From: Certhia americana
Lineage: Eukaryota; Chordata; Aves; Passeriformes; Certhiidae
Reading direction: 5' to 3'
Length of the DNA stretch: 64,000 bases
Assembly: GCA_018697195.1 (NCBI GenBank)
Contig: CM031858.1
Span: 82,847,410-82,911,409 of the forward strand
The position numbers and the translations under genes were made by a program. Positions within the stretch are counted from its first letter, which is position 1; each line of letters begins with the position of its first letter. This document shows, one piece after another, positions 45,585 to 58,533 of this stretch. A model generated the notes under the pieces. That model did not search any database, was not told the origin of the DNA, and saw only the letters and a program-made list of their open reading frames with translations.

Positions 45585-46305
45585 TCCAGCAGACTCTGGG
45601 GGATGAACAGATCCAGAGCAACCCTGCCCAGAAGGACTTGGGGATGCTGGAATGGCTGGACATGACCCAGCCATGTGCACTCACAGCTCAGAAACCAAAC
45701 ACGTCCTAGGCTGCATCCAGAGAAGCGTGGGCAGCAGGGGAGGGAGAGGATTCTGCCCCTCTGCTCTGCTCTGGTGAGACCCCACCTGGAATGCTGCATC
45801 CAGCACAGGGAGGACATCAGCCCATTGGAGTGAGTCCAGAGAAGGGACATTCAGATGATCAAAGGCATGGAGCACCTCTCCAATGAACAAAGCCTGAGAG
45901 AATTTGGATTGTGCAGCTTGAAGAAGAGATGGTTTAGGGGTGACCTAACTGTGCCTTTCCAGTATCTGAAGTTGAGAGGAGACTACAAGAAGGATGGAGA
46001 GGGACTTTTACAAGGGCATGCAGTGACAGGACAAAGGGGAATAGATTCAAATTGAAAGAGACTAGGTTTAGATTACATATGAGAAAAGAATTCTTTAATT
46101 TGAGAGTGGTGAGGGTCTGGAACACATTGCCCAGAGAGGCTGTGGATGCCCCAATCCTGAAGGTGTTTCAGGCTACATTGGATGGAGCTCTGAGCAACCT
46201 GGTCTAATGAAAGGTATAAATTTCAGGGGGGTTGCAACTTTAAGGTACCCTCCCTTCTAACCCAAGTTATTCTGTGATTCTCTGATTCTATGAATCAGAG
46301 AATCT
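45585..46305 (+). repeat. CR1 LINE, longest well-preserved 3' part
   Basis: About 720 bp of plus-orientation CR1. It begins near 'gggggatgaacagatcc' and runs through 'ggcagcaggggagggag', 'tgctctggtgagacccc', 'gcatggagcacctctcc', 'tgaagttgagaggagac', 'gacaggacaaaggggaat', 'ggtctggaacacattgcc', 'gaggctgtggatgcccc' and 'gagcaacctggtctaatg', ending in 'ttctgtgattctctgattc'. Frames on both strands (for example 45563-45890 minus, 45855-46055 plus) are remnants of ORF2, with frameshifts. The tail octamers are followed by a perfect inverted copy (46276-46304). Confidence 0.93.
46276..46304. repeat. Perfect inverted repeat at the CR1 tail
   Basis: Arms of 13 bp (46276-46288 'gattctctgattc' and 46292-46304) are exact reverse complements with a 3-base loop 'tat'. 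The left arm is CR1 tail sequence; the right arm is its inverted copy. Confidence 0.9.
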
Positions 46306-49300
46306 ATAAATATGGCAGAGAGGTTACTGTGTCAGGGTCAGCTGGGATAGGGATCTAAGGCTGCCAGAGTGAACATGACAGAGGACATGATATTGTCTAT
46401 TCTGCCTGCTAGGATTGTTCCCACATCCAGACCATGCCCAGGCATAGCTGACGAGTGTGCCAGTTGGAGAGGCTAAACACTTGCCACAGGGGCTTATTAA
46501 ATGTTAATCAGCCTGGAGAATCCTGTATCACTATTAGATTATGTGCTTGGCACAGTTTGACTCATGTTATGTCAATACACATAACCCCAGGCTCCATGGA
46601 CTATGTTAATGCTGGCCAGAAGATTACAGAAGAGACAGTAGAGGGGATCTACTAAGCTAACAGATTTTCATGCAGAGAAAGAATGAAAATGCTGTGCAAT
46701 TATCCTACATAACACAAATTGACTGACTTCATAAGTGGTATAAAAACTCTTGCCTTGTTGAAGCAAAATCACATAGCAGCAGGGTCCCCTTCCTGGTCTC
46801 AGTAATCCTAGTTGAAAGAAACAATTATTTTTTTGAAAAGGAGTCAGAGAGGGCTCATCAAAGAGCAGCAATGGGTTGCTGCTCCCTAAAGGATGGACAG
46901 ACTGAATCAAGAGAAGTAACTCAGGTGACAGGACAGGGGTCTCAGCCAGAGCCCAGTCCCACACTCCTATGCAAGATGAGTAGGGCAGAACCAGGGACAG
47001 TGACTGGCTTCAGCAAAGGATCCAGACCCCCAGGCATGTTCATGTTATTGTGGCACATCCCAGGTCAAACCAGACATTTAGTCTGCAGGACAATGGGGAC
47101 TAGAGCTAACTGGAGACCAATACTCCAGTGACTGGGCTCAGGGAGGAAGAGAACTTCCAGAGCTAATCTCAAACAGAGCTCCTGGTCCTTGGGACAGGGT
47201 GTTAAGTGAAGGTCCCAGACAGCACTAGGTCAGGGCTGTTGAGGCTTATTTGTACCCTCAGAGCTTATTCAGGGCAGATGATGCCTGAGCAAAAAGTACA
47301 CAGGCAGAGAGCAGGCAGAGCCAGGCAGTCTGCACAAAGGCAGAGTCATCCATGGTCAAAAGGACTTCACACAGAGAACAAAGATCACACAAGAAACAGC
47401 AGCAAGGGTTCTCTGCAGAAATTAATCAAAAGACAGCATGGAAAAGGAATATTACACTGAACTCTAACACTGAACAAGTGTTTCTACCAGCAAACTGAAT
47501 ATGCCTGGTAGCAAACATACCCAGGGACTGAGGCCAGCTGGCATGAAGTGGCCTGTGCCTGTGCTTGTAAGCTGTCTTGGCTTTTAAGTATTAAACTACA
47601 CCCAGCTCAGGAAATTCCCTATGGAGCATACAGAAGGCAGGGCAGTACTCTGGGCATTTTTGGAGCTTTGGCTATCTGGCAAGAGGAGAGCAATTTTTCC
47701 AGCCCCAAAGATGTCAAGTGTCAAGAAAGTAGGTGGCTGATAGGACATGAGGCTGTAAATGCATATGACGAAATGACGCTCAGATCTCCTGCCCAGGCGA
47801 GTGCCTGTTCACCAGAGCGAGTTGCCATTCTGCATTCCAGCAGTGGGGCACCTTATGAGTTATGGGAGCATCCAGAGCTTGCTCCTGCTCTGCCTGATGG
47901 CAAAAGCCTTGGCAGCATGTGTGCTGATAAACTCTAATAATCTCTGCTGATAGACTCTGGGCCATCCCAGGCTGATGGTAGAGGTCGTTCTGGGACATCC
48001 TCAGCCTCCACTTTGCTACCATTGAGTCTTTGGACTATGGAGGGCTACCAGCCAAGCTGTGATTGCTTTATTGCTGAGGAGAGACCCCCAAAATGAGAAT
48101 AGACACAAAACACACAATGATCTTTCACTTTTTTGGGACCACTTGGGATTTTCCATTTTCTGATTTTCTGGTTTTCTGCTCACTGTTGTTTATACCTCCG
48201 TACCTGATGTGACTCATCCTTTAGAGACTGTGCAGCCAAACCAGCAAACAGTATTCTGGAATAGACAATGGATGTGCACAGTAAAATAAAAATTTTGTTC
48301 TCTAATTCCTAATTTACTTTTTTTTTTTTTCTTCTTTGGGCACTAGTGTTCACTAAGAACGATTGTCAAAAGCTCCAAGATTCCTGTCAGGAGCACCAAT
48401 GGCTCATTGCTGTACCTGGGCAGTCAGGGTTGTTTCCTGCTGCCCTTCCCACAGCTCAGTAATTAGTAACACTGAATTACCTCTCCTATTTGATCTCATG
48501 GTCTTTTAAAATTCTAAGACATTTTCCAAATCTTTGAGATCGGTTTTAGTTTTGTCAATTTTGAATAATTTTGACTTCTCATTTTTCAACGGCATTTCTA
48601 GGTAATTTGTGAATATATTGAGCTTTCATCCTAGGGTATATTTCTGTTAATGTAAGAGATCTGTGATAAGAACTGGCTGTTTAGCCTCATCCTTTATTTT
48701 CTCTCTTTTAATGAATAGTTTTTCTTATATTTTATTCTTTCTATTTTTTCTTTCTTTTTTTTTTTTTGTTTAAAGGAGACCATTTTTGAGGAGACATCTT
48801 GACTGGATTTTTTTTCTTTTTTAGATACAAATATACTTATCCATTTCCTTGTTTGCTGCCTAAAAGAACATTTCATCAATTTGTGAGTGATAACTTCTTT
48901 CCACAAAAACTGTGTTGACTTTTGCTTGCTTAATCATTGATCACAGATCTGTTAATTTTCTCTGTCATTCCACTTTCACTCAATTTTCCTTACACCAAAG
49001 ATAGACTTCCTGACTTGTACACCCAGCGGCAGTTTTCAAAATTTTCCATGACATTTACTTTCTATTTTACTGGTAGCAAAATAGATTTAAACAATAGATT
49101 ACACACTTGGCTGGTTGGCAATCTGTTTTACAATCTGGCCAAATACAAACCACTGATTTTGAAATAGTTTTACTATTTTTCACTTCTTATTTGTTTTTTC
49201 CAAGATGTTTTTCTTCCTTCACCTTTCTAAGAAATGCTGTATTTGAGCTGTCAGTTTCTAAAGCCCTTTGTGCTTGTTGAAAGTGATAAAGAAGCATTAT

Positions 49301-50317
49301 GAAGAATTACCTTGAAAATTCATGCTTCATAAAAATCTATGTGAGGAGCATTCCAGGAAGAGTTTGAACCACCTCTTCCATTTAATTTTTTTTGATCCAC
49401 ATGTGTATAACCTTTCTACCAGCTACTGATGATAACCGAAAGAGCTGGGTTCAGTATACAATGAGTCATATTACATAGTCTATCCCTAGATAGTCTATGC
49501 CTTTCCAAGCAGATTTTTTAAAAACTGATGAAGACATATGGCTTTTCTGTCAGAGCTTTCTTAATATTTAAATATAGATGCAAGGGTAGGTAACAAAAAA
49601 TAGTAGAGTGTATTTATATATATATATATATATATGCAGATGTAGATGTATAAAAATACATTTATATTTATATATATGAAGATGCAGTATCTTTATATAT
49701 ATATATAAAACTGATCAGGAAACTGGTTTTGTAGTTTTGCTATAACATTAACCACGTGTTTATCCCTGGTTTTTGGTTATGTTATCTGGTACCTTAAAAA
49801 AAGCATTTTGCTAACAAAAGAATTACTTAAGACATCTTGATCCTTGAAAAGGTCTATCTTGAACAAAATAAAGATATGCTGTAAATTTTCATTAATCTAG
49901 AACACACAGACCTAATCAAATTACTTTATATATGGCCTTCTGATTAAACCTAATATAAACACAGAAGTTTCAATCAAGGATCTTCCTTCCTTTACATTAA
50001 GAGGAGCAAGACTTTTACAAATTTACTACATCCTATGGTACAAGAGCAGCCTACTTGGGGATTTTTTTTGAGAAATCTAGATAAGTCTAGTATTATGAAA
50101 TGTTCTTTCAATGTTCATAAGGTGGACTTTGGGTTCACTAAAAGTCATGTTGTCATGTTGCTTGATCATATTGTTATGCTGATCACTTTGGGTTTGGTTT
50201 ATCTTTTAGGTGGACAACAGCATATGGTATTCTATAAAGCACTCATTGCAAAAAATGCTTAATTGCTATGAGAACTGTAGGTTTTCTAGGACAAATATAT
50301 AGGCAGATTTTTTCTGG
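46306..50317. other. Unassigned stretch, GC-richer then AT-rich
   Basis: 46.3-48.0 kb is richer in GC and has several short frames without domains, including 129 codons at 47548-47937. A 'cagaggcagagc'-like purine/pyrimidine phrase near 47303-47345 may be a worn repeat but could not be named. 48.1-50.3 kb is AT-rich with T runs (for example about 48318-48331 and 48757-48769). Confidence 0.4.
49613..49707. repeat. AT dinucleotide microsatellite
   Basis: Two (TA)n runs, at about 49614-49635 and 49693-49707, are separated by degenerate AT-rich sequence. Confidence 0.85.
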
Positions 50318-50430
50318 TCATAGATTCAAAGCAGGTTGTGGGTCTGAAGGGACATCCTGAAGTCTGAAGGGACATCCTAAAGTCATCTAGTTTAGTGCCT
50401 CAGTTGAAATCAGGACTAACTTCTAAATTA
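50318..50430 (-). repeat. CR1 LINE 3' end with internal tandem duplication
   Basis: Reverse-orientation CR1-like end: 'ggtcatagattcaaag', then 'ctgaagggacatcc', 'agtcatctagtttagtgcctc' and 'gaaatcaggactaac'. A 20-bp unit starting 'gtctgaagggacatc' is present twice in tandem (50342-50361 and 50362-50381, one mismatch), which is not part of the usual CR1 end. Confidence 0.6.
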
Positions 50431-51014
50431 ATCATCTGTTCCTACTAGTGTATGGAAAACTTAGCAGTAAATGACAACCAGGAAATAGGGCAGAGATGAG
50501 TAACCCTGGAGCCTAAGATGTAACCAGACTGGTCACTACTCAGGTGTAACTTCCATAACGTGGATTTGCTTTGAATGTAGTAAGCAGTGAACTATGAAAG
50601 CTCCTGGGCCTAGAATCAGTGGCACAGGAGATGTGCATCACACCACAGGGAAGTAGTGGCAGCCCTTTTCCCAGCTGAAGTGTTTCAGCTCTGCAAAATT
50701 GTGAGTGGAGAATACTTAGGCCTGAGAACTGAGTTGCATTACAGGTAGGTTAATAGATAGAGTGCTTGCTTACATGGAAAGGTCACAGTGACCCTGTTTA
50801 CTGAAGAAAAAGAAGAGATTTTATATTTTTATTACTATGAGGTTTATTTTTTTTTTTGGCTGGCAATGACATGCTGGCTAAATTAAAATAATAATGTAAC
50901 CATGGTAATGTGGGCTTAGTGAAAGTGATTTGATTAACTGATTCTATTGAATTTATTAACTAAAGACTCAAGTAAAAGTTTGAGTGCAAGTCTTTCTGTC
51001 TTTCCCTAATACAG

Positions 51015-51350
51015 CGTTTCCAGAGAGCACATTCCTCTGCTTCCACTGGTGTAGGACACAAAGGAGGCAGGCTGCTGCTTTGGCACTAGCCACACTGGTT
51101 GTGTGGCAGAGTGTTTTAGTTTGGGTCAGGAGGAGACTCCTCAAGCCAGTGTCCTGCTCACCCCCATTCCCCTGCTGTGGTGCATGTTGCGGAGGGGTGT
51201 TACAGGATGGGCACTGAATTCTTTTGCTATGAAACTAAACTAGAAGATGTGTGCCAAGAACACACCTAATGTGCTCCAGCTCCACATGACCACTCAATAC
51301 ATGGTGGTCAAGCCAAGGTTTGTTCAAAATAAAGCTCCAAAAATCATATC
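51015..51350 (+). other. Possible terminal exon of a transcript, unproven
   Basis: A strong polypyrimidine tract 'tctttctgtctttccctaat' followed by 'acag' (to 51014) makes a good 3' splice site. AATAAA follows at about 51328-51333 with a GT-rich stretch just beyond. Frames between them are short or lack homology, so if transcribed this would more likely be a non-coding or UTR exon. No supporting transcript can be seen from sequence alone. Confidence 0.15.
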
Positions 51351-51662
51351 TGTGTTCAGCATATCTGGACATTGCTTCCTTAGCTGTAGGTGCTTCATTC
51401 TATCTTCGTGTATTATTATTTAAAGCAGACATACTCAAAAGAAGTTAACTCTTTCCTTGATACCTATTTAAGTGAGCCTTTGAATTCCTGCAAGAATTTA
51501 AATGCTAGATCAGCAACTGACCAGAAACAGTTGTGTTAGTTAATAATACCCCTTTACAACAAATCCAATGGTTGGCAGCCACAGGGGGTTTTAATATAAT
51601 CTTGATTGTTTTTAATTCTCTGGTCTTTGAGATTTCTTTCCTGTATATCTTTGAGGTATGCT

Positions 51663-51718
51663 GTGGGTATTTTATACCTCTCAGCATAGGGTGGGTATTT
51701 TATACCTCTCAGCCTTGC
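51663..51718. repeat. 28-bp tandem duplication
   Basis: The unit 'gtgggtattttatacctctc' plus 8 bases occurs twice back to back (51663-51690, 51691-51718). The first 24 bases are nearly identical and the ends differ slightly. Confidence 0.85.
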
Positions 51719-53708
51719 ACAGCTTTTCCTGTGTGGATTGTAAGGTGGAAAAGTTATCCATGACCTACAGAAAAGAGTCCAAAGCAGGACTACAGACTGA
51801 AATACCACAGTTTACTTTGACACGGCTTATGCAGAAGGTAAGAAAGAGAAAAAAAAGGATTGTAGAGAGAAGAGGATGTGTTTAGTGCAGAAAAAAAGAA
51901 ACAAACATAATTCAGGAAGCGCTTACTCCAATGTACTTTGAGCACAGGCACCTCATAGTCATGAGCTAAAATGATTCTATGGTTTGCAGGAATGGGATCA
52001 CAGGGTATCCATAGTCTTAGTGTATCAATATTGCATCAAATTTAAACTGGTTTATCTAAGTTATACCTCCTGCAGAAACTCAAAACCAGAAAAAATGTGC
52101 CAAAATGCTGAAAGCAAAGAAAACAGCAGAAATAATGCATTCATTAGTGGCTCATTCACTCATGTCTGAGTTTGTAAAGCATTGGGCTGGGTGTTCACTA
52201 TTTGATTTGAAATGACAGAATTTGGACAGTTTGCTACAGCTGCTGTAATGCTGTGTAATCTGATGAATCACTTCTGCATTTAAGCACCAAGTACTTGCTG
52301 ATTAAGACTGATTGCAGAATTATAAGTTAAAATCGTTTTATCAGATAATGTAAATGAAAGGTATTGCTCTTTTTAATCTTCAGCTATTAAATTTTATGTG
52401 ACCATTCACATGGAATATAGTGATATGACTAAAGGACTGGTACAACCCATCATTTCTTCCTGATCTTAGAAGTCATTAAGCCATTGCATTTCCTCCCTTA
52501 TGAATGCAAATGGTCTTTATTGATCCTATTATCATAAAACATTTACCTCTTTATGCTGTGGTGTGAGATTTTTCTGAGATGAAGAGCTCAAATCGTTAAG
52601 TAATTCATAATATCATCGTCCTCATGTTCTCAGAGGAAACACAGACAAAGAGGTACAACAAGGAGTATTGATTAATATTAAAACTAATATGTAAACATAT
52701 TTTTTTATAGCTGTGTTTTATGCCCAACAACCATCTTCTTTTACACTGTTGCCTCATTTTTAATTTACCAATTTCTCTATCCACACTTCATTTCTCATCT
52801 CTTTTTCTCCTTACTGTTTTGCTCCAGAGTTCTGAACACTTTTCTCACATGGTGCAATTGGGTCAGACAGGGGCTCTTACTGACTTGTTGTGTCATGCTT
52901 TTCCCTTCCAGATCACTTCTTATACCTGCTTTGAACGAGTATGGGGACAAGGATTGTACTCAGAAGATTGTACTAAAGAAGCACGTGTTACTAACATAGC
53001 AGTAGCCTGCTTTGCAGACACACAAACATCAGAGAGGTGTTCTCATTCCATTGTATGTCAAAAGCATACAGGGGAGAAGAAGGAGAAAAAAGTCTCATGA
53101 GGAACTGCAGAAATCGCTGATATTTCAGAATCTGGAAACTAAAGAAGTTAGTTAAGGGTAGAATGGGTAATAACTGGTTGGGTACTGCACTGATAAAGGT
53201 GGGTAACATATCAGTAAAGCATTATAAAAAGCACATATTTAAAATTAAAGGATATGAACACATGGCTGAAAGGAGAAACAAATCTTTCAAAAGTCAAAAC
53301 CACTTTCTATCTCCTTTCATTTGGAGAGCAACACACTTAAAACAGACTGAAGTACACTTTGGCTTCCAATAAGCATTTTAATAATTAACATAAAGGGAAA
53401 AAGCTGTAAAACTGAAGAGAGAGGAAGAAAAAACTTAAAAATCGAAAGGGGCTTTAGGAAAGTTTGAAGTTAAATATAGTTTAAACAATAGCTCTTTACA
53501 AACTTACTAACTGATGGACTGGGAAACTGAAATGGAACTCACAGAAGAACATTGGAAAATAATTCCCCACAACATCATTTGTGTGAGAAAGGAAGTTCAT
53601 AGAAAAATCAAAGAGCAAAAATGTGATCCAGCATTGCTTTAAGGTCTTATGGGGCCACAAGACAGAAAGTTGAGACAAACAGAGCCAAAACTATATTAGT
53701 CTGGACAA

Positions 53709-53742
53709 TGAGTCATAATCCAGAGTCATATTCCTTGAGTCA
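53709..53742. promoter_or_regulatory. Repeated GAGTCAT phrase with two AP-1 consensus sites
   Basis: Three copies of GAGTCAT occur at about 13-bp intervals. The first (53709-53715) and third (53736-53742) make the perfect AP-1 consensus TGAGTCA. A purine-only GAA/GGA-rich tract follows at 53758-53807. Use as an enhancer is not shown. Confidence 0.25.
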
Positions 53743-56700
53743 TGATCCAAGACTGGCAGAAGAGGAAGAAAGAATGAAACAAAGAGAAGAAGAAGGAGAA
53801 GAAGACGGCAGCCACCAGACACACAAAACGAGGAAACAAAAGATAAAAGGCAGCCTAAGATTTACAAAGGATGAAGCAGGCTTTCTAAGTAGGTAAAAGA
53901 TAATGCCTTTTTGTGAAAGCTGTAACAAACAGCTTCTGCATGGTGGGTGTGGAAGGCATGGATTACACACACTTGGTGTTCAGGCTAGTGATGTTCTTCC
54001 TTGGTGGAAGAAAACTTGGGTTGTCTGCATGATGTCAAGATTCCTGTGATCCTCAGATTCCATTCTTTCCACACTTACTCATCGTGTTTCATCTTCACAT
54101 TTGCTAGCAGAATGTATCAAATTATCTAAAAATAACCATGCTTTCTGGTACCTGGAAATTAGCCAAAGGATATCCTTCCAACAGAAAAAAATGAACAAGA
54201 ATCTGCCAAGCAATCCTTTTTACAGACATTGCAAGTAACTAGAACACTGCACAGTATTTTTGAGGGTGGCAGCACAGCAGACAACATCCACACCATGTTC
54301 TTCTTTTCTTTTTTTTTTTTTTTTTCTGAAGTTCACTGTTGCCATTCTTTTTAAGTTTTAAAAGGTGTTTCTAGCATACATTTTTTTTTTCTAAAACAGC
54401 TGGTGATAAATCCTTTTGGTTAGTTATTTAAGGGTTATTTCTCTCACTTTTCCCTGTCTTTATTCTTCTGCATGGTTGATATATGTGTTGAATCTCTTTT
54501 TTAAGATAGTTTTTCCCAGCCACAGTCCAGCTGGGGACAACCAGCTCTTTTCATATAAAAAAATCAAAACAGATTTATTTACCCCACTGGTTTGTAGCAT
54601 TTCAAATAATGCCTTCGACTGTCATGCAGGTCTCCCACCCCTCCACCAAGCTGGAATTTCTTGGGCATGTAAACACAAACACGATGTGCTGTGGGCCCGT
54701 GGTGCTAGCATAGGGGTGTCTCTTGAAACACCCCCTGAGGAAGGTTCTGCTAACCCCCTGCTTCAGAAATGTCACAGAAGCTGAGCCACATTTGTATCAT
54801 TCTAAATAAATAAAAGGACATTGTAAAACATTCATATTTCTGACAGATGCATAATAGTCTTTGCCATATTTCCAAGCTGCCATTTCACCACTGATTAAGT
54901 TAGAGGTTGAAACCAGTTGTTCTGTGAGGAAAAGTGACAGTAAAAGACAAACAAACAAAAAAAGCAACTCAGGATCTCTCACGGCTCTGAGATGGTAAAG
55001 ACTTGTTCTTTGAATAAGTTTGCCACACAGGTTTAACAACATTTTTCCTCAAGCAAAGTTCATTCAGTACTATGTGCTACAATGAGGGTAAGCATGGGAT
55101 TGTTCCTGTACTACATGCTACTATTCTGTACATATTTTGTGCCATGGAAATATACTCCATCTCACTTTTGGTGGAGTTTCTCTTTTTCCCTCTCATCTCA
55201 AGCACTGTATCATACAGGAAATTTCAACCCCCCTTTTTCCTGCCTGAAATGTAATTTCACCAATTCAGAAAAAGGAAGGAAAACTATATCTCCAAGGAGT
55301 GCTGACCATGCTCACACTCCTCTCCTTTTGTACCCATCAGGACCCGTACCCAAGGCAATGAAGGCTTTTGGGCAGTGTGGAAATGCATTCCCTCCTGATG
55401 GCTTTTCCCACCTGAGGAGTGCAGAGGAAGGGCTGAAATGCATTAAGCAAAGCTCTCCACCCAGTTCCAGCACAGCCTTTCTGTCATATTCCCAACAGGT
55501 CCCTCAGTGAACTTGTATCTAATTAAGATATTCAATCTTGTTCTATATTCAGTAATAAAGAAAATAGTTTCCTTGTTAGGCCCTCCCCTGTGCACATTAG
55601 CAACAATCTTGGAAAAACCATCTTTGTATTCAAAGGTGGTCTGTCAACAACTGTGTAACTTCAAAAAAGAACCCTTTTTTAATTTTACTCCCATGATCTA
55701 TAACAAATCTCAAGGTTTCTTTTGCAAGGTATCTGCCCACCACTGTATCAATAGGACTGTAACAGTTGCATGGAGGTAGAAATCCCATGCCTTGTGCCTT
55801 AATTACACAAACCTCTATACAGTCAAGCAGCTGGCAGATTACTTGAAAAGATCTGCGCACCCTTTCTTACTTCTATTTCCTCTTCATGAAAGTGGCCCTC
55901 TCTGCCATCCCTTTCTCAGAGAGAGTTCAGGTTGACCTTAAAACTTTAGCATCTCTGAGCAGTAAGTATAAACATTTCTTCTGAAGGGTAAAAATCTCAG
56001 TTGTGTTCTGATGTATTTTATTTAAAACTCCAGCTTGTTCCTGGGACTTCATTCCATCATTGTCTTTTGAAATGATCCACAAAATGCATATTTCCAAGCA
56101 TATTGTAAAAGAAAAAGAAAAAAAAAGAGAAAAAACTCTTTAGGGACTTTAAACCCCATAGCGTGGTGGAGTTTGTTAAATCTTAAAGTAAACAAACTTG
56201 CAAGGAAACGGTCAATCCAGAAGCTTCGCTTCTACACACATCAGATCCTGAGTGATCAGATTATCCTTTTCCTTCTGCAGCTAATTGTTATAAAATGGCC
56301 TTTTTAACCTGTGAAAATGATTCCTGCATCCCCACATTTTTGTGTCCACGTGTCTCCTAACAGGCTTTTTACTTTAAAGTTCTTAAGATTTCTCCAGCTC
56401 CAGGCTCACCCCAGAACTGCATATGGTTAGATGCCTTCCCGACTGAAACATGCATTCAGAATTATTGCAAAAGTTATTTTCTTGAGCCTTCCAGGTCTGT
56501 AATTTGGCGACTGACATGTAAAAGACCTTTTGTGACAAAAAAGCAGAAAATAACAGTCATTGCACTGCTTTATTTTACCTTTGTGATTCCTGCCCATAGC
56601 AGAGTGGCACTAGCACACACACCACATTTTAAGTTGGCCCTCAGCACAGCTCTCACTGACGCACAGCTGCCTGTGTGTCTAAGTGCTTTTCTGAACAAAT

Positions 56701-57239
56701 ATACTGCAATTAGGCCAATTCAAAGACCACTCACCCGAAGTCGTCTGCACATATTGCACTCAAATAAACAACACTGGGGCCAGCAAGAGGGCTATGACCA
56801 CCTGATGTCTAGCCAGAAATTTCTCTCTGGCAAGCTATCAACATCTAGAACACCATGGCAACACCAACCTGTAGCTTGGCAAAATACATTGAAATACATT
56901 GGAGTGTCATCCCTTTTGAACACATCCCAGAGTTTTGTTCACTGTTTGGAAGCCCCTTAGTAATAATCAGCAGAAGTTTTTTTAAAACCTTTTGGTCAGA
57001 CGATCTCATATCTTGGTTTTTGGCCCTGCAAGTAGTTTTGTATCTGTGCTGTCCCCAGTGAATACGAAGGCAACTGCAGAACAACTTATTGCTTACATTG
57101 TACACACCTAAAATTACAACTCTGCATACCCATGCCCCATGTATGCCCCAACTGCATGCCCACTGTATCTGTGTGTTTGCTATCGAAAACAGGGGAAAAA
57201 AAGAATTTTGGAGACAAGAAAGCAGGGGAAAGGCTCTTT

Positions 57240-57524
57240 AAAGGACATGGACTGACAGGCCAAGGGTAAACGACTTTAAACTGCAAGATGGTAGATTTAA
57301 AATAGATATTAGGAAGAAATTCTTCACTGTGAAGGTGATGAGACACTGGAACAAGTTTCCCACAGAGTCTGTGGATCCCCCATCCCTGGAAGTGTTGAAG
57401 GCCAAGCTGGATGGGCTTTTAGCAGCCTGGTCTAGTGGAAGATATCCCTGTCTATGGCAAGGAGGCTGGGACTAGATGATTTTCAAGGTTCTTTCCAATA
57501 CCATCTGTTCTGTAATTCTGTGAT
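57240..57524 (+). repeat. CR1 LINE, 3' end fragment
   Basis: Plus-orientation CR1 end: 'ggacatggactgacagg', 'atattaggaagaaattcttc' (about 57306), 'ctgtgaaggtgatgagacac', 'cccatccctggaagtgttg', 'ggcctagatgat'-like sequence and 'ttcaaggttctttccaatac', ending 'ttctgtaattctgtgat'. The 3' UTR is nearly complete; the ORF2 end is degraded. Confidence 0.9.
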
Positions 57525-58433
57525 AGGAGATTGATAGCAGATGCAGGGCAATCCTCTTTCCTGCCTAGTGAGGGCTGGGACCCTGGGTATTTCTCCAGCC
57601 CCAAGTGGTGGTGCTTAGTGAGGGTGGTTCAGCCTTTATGTGGAGCTCACAGCAAGGCTGGGTGCAAGTTCTCAGTATAGACACAGACAGACCCCCACAG
57701 ACCCCCAACCTTTCACATAACTCCCCTCACATGCCCTGTCCCTCACAGTGCTGTCATCAACCTTTGACCACTTCTCACTCAGATACTTATTAAGTCTGTG
57801 AATTTTTCATGTCACATTCAGCAGTTTAACATGTTCAGTACAGCCACTTTCTACCCAGGCCAGGACCCTGGCACTTGCACATACTTCAGAAGGAATGGTA
57901 CAGGTTACTGAACTGACTGAAAATGTTGTCACAGGCAGTCAGATAATCCCAGTTTCTTAATTTGAAGGGCAAAGTATCCGCTACATCACAGTGCTGCACA
58001 CTCTCCCATATATCCTTCCACACACCACTTCACTACAACTCTGGCCTAGCAATGACTCCTGAAAGAGCTGACATATCCCAATGGATATTCTCCCTTAAGA
58101 TACAGGATGTCTTGAATTTATCACATTAATCTCACACATGTTCCAGGTTTACTAATCAAACAGAACATTTTCCAACCATTATTCTACAGACTCAGCCCAG
58201 GGTATAAATACTTATGAGTGGCAATGGAAATCATAAAACAGAAATGAAAACCATGTGAACATAGACTGAAAATCTAAAATCTAAAGTTAATGCATAGCTG
58301 ACTTGCTTCTGAAAACAAGAAATGGAAATTATCACAGATTAAAAAAAAAAAAAAAAAAAAGAAAAGGTTTAAACTAGAGAAATTCCAGACAGAGAGAAAA
58401 TGCCCAGTAAGGATAGCCATTTCTACATCTCCA
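57525..58433. other. Unassigned sequence before the second gap
   Basis: A run of 20 A lies at 58341-58360. No gene or repeat recognised. Confidence 0.45.
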
Positions 58434-58533
58434 NNNNNNNNNNNNNNNNNNNNNNNNNNNNNNNNNNNNNNNNNNNNNNNNNNNNNNNNNNNNNNNNNNN
58501 NNNNNNNNNNNNNNNNNNNNNNNNNNNNNNNNN
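58434..58533. other. Assembly gap (exactly 100 N)
   Basis: A run of exactly 100 N is the usual placeholder for a gap of unknown size. The sequence restarts with 13 A and GAAA units, so a homopolymer or microsatellite probably broke the assembly. Confidence 0.99.

Larger units (their letters stand above)
50431..57239. other. Long unassigned stretch without recognised genes
   Basis: Holds a possible terminal exon (51015-51350), a 28-bp tandem duplication (51663-51718), a run of AP-1-like repeats and a purine tract (53709-53807) and T runs near 54310-54326. Frames of 126 (52720-53100), 122 (54416-54784) and 142 codons (55082-55510; 56532-56960) have no recognised domains. The last begins at GTG and is not a likely eukaryotic start. 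Confidence 0.4.

Noticed and set aside
45563..45890. Overlapping minus-strand frames of 69-95 codons.
   Set aside because: They are antisense shadows of the plus-strand CR1 at 45585-46305.
56532..56960. 142-codon frame with a signal-peptide-like N-terminus.
   Set aside because: It begins at GTG, not ATG, has no upstream acceptor and no recognisable mature domain.
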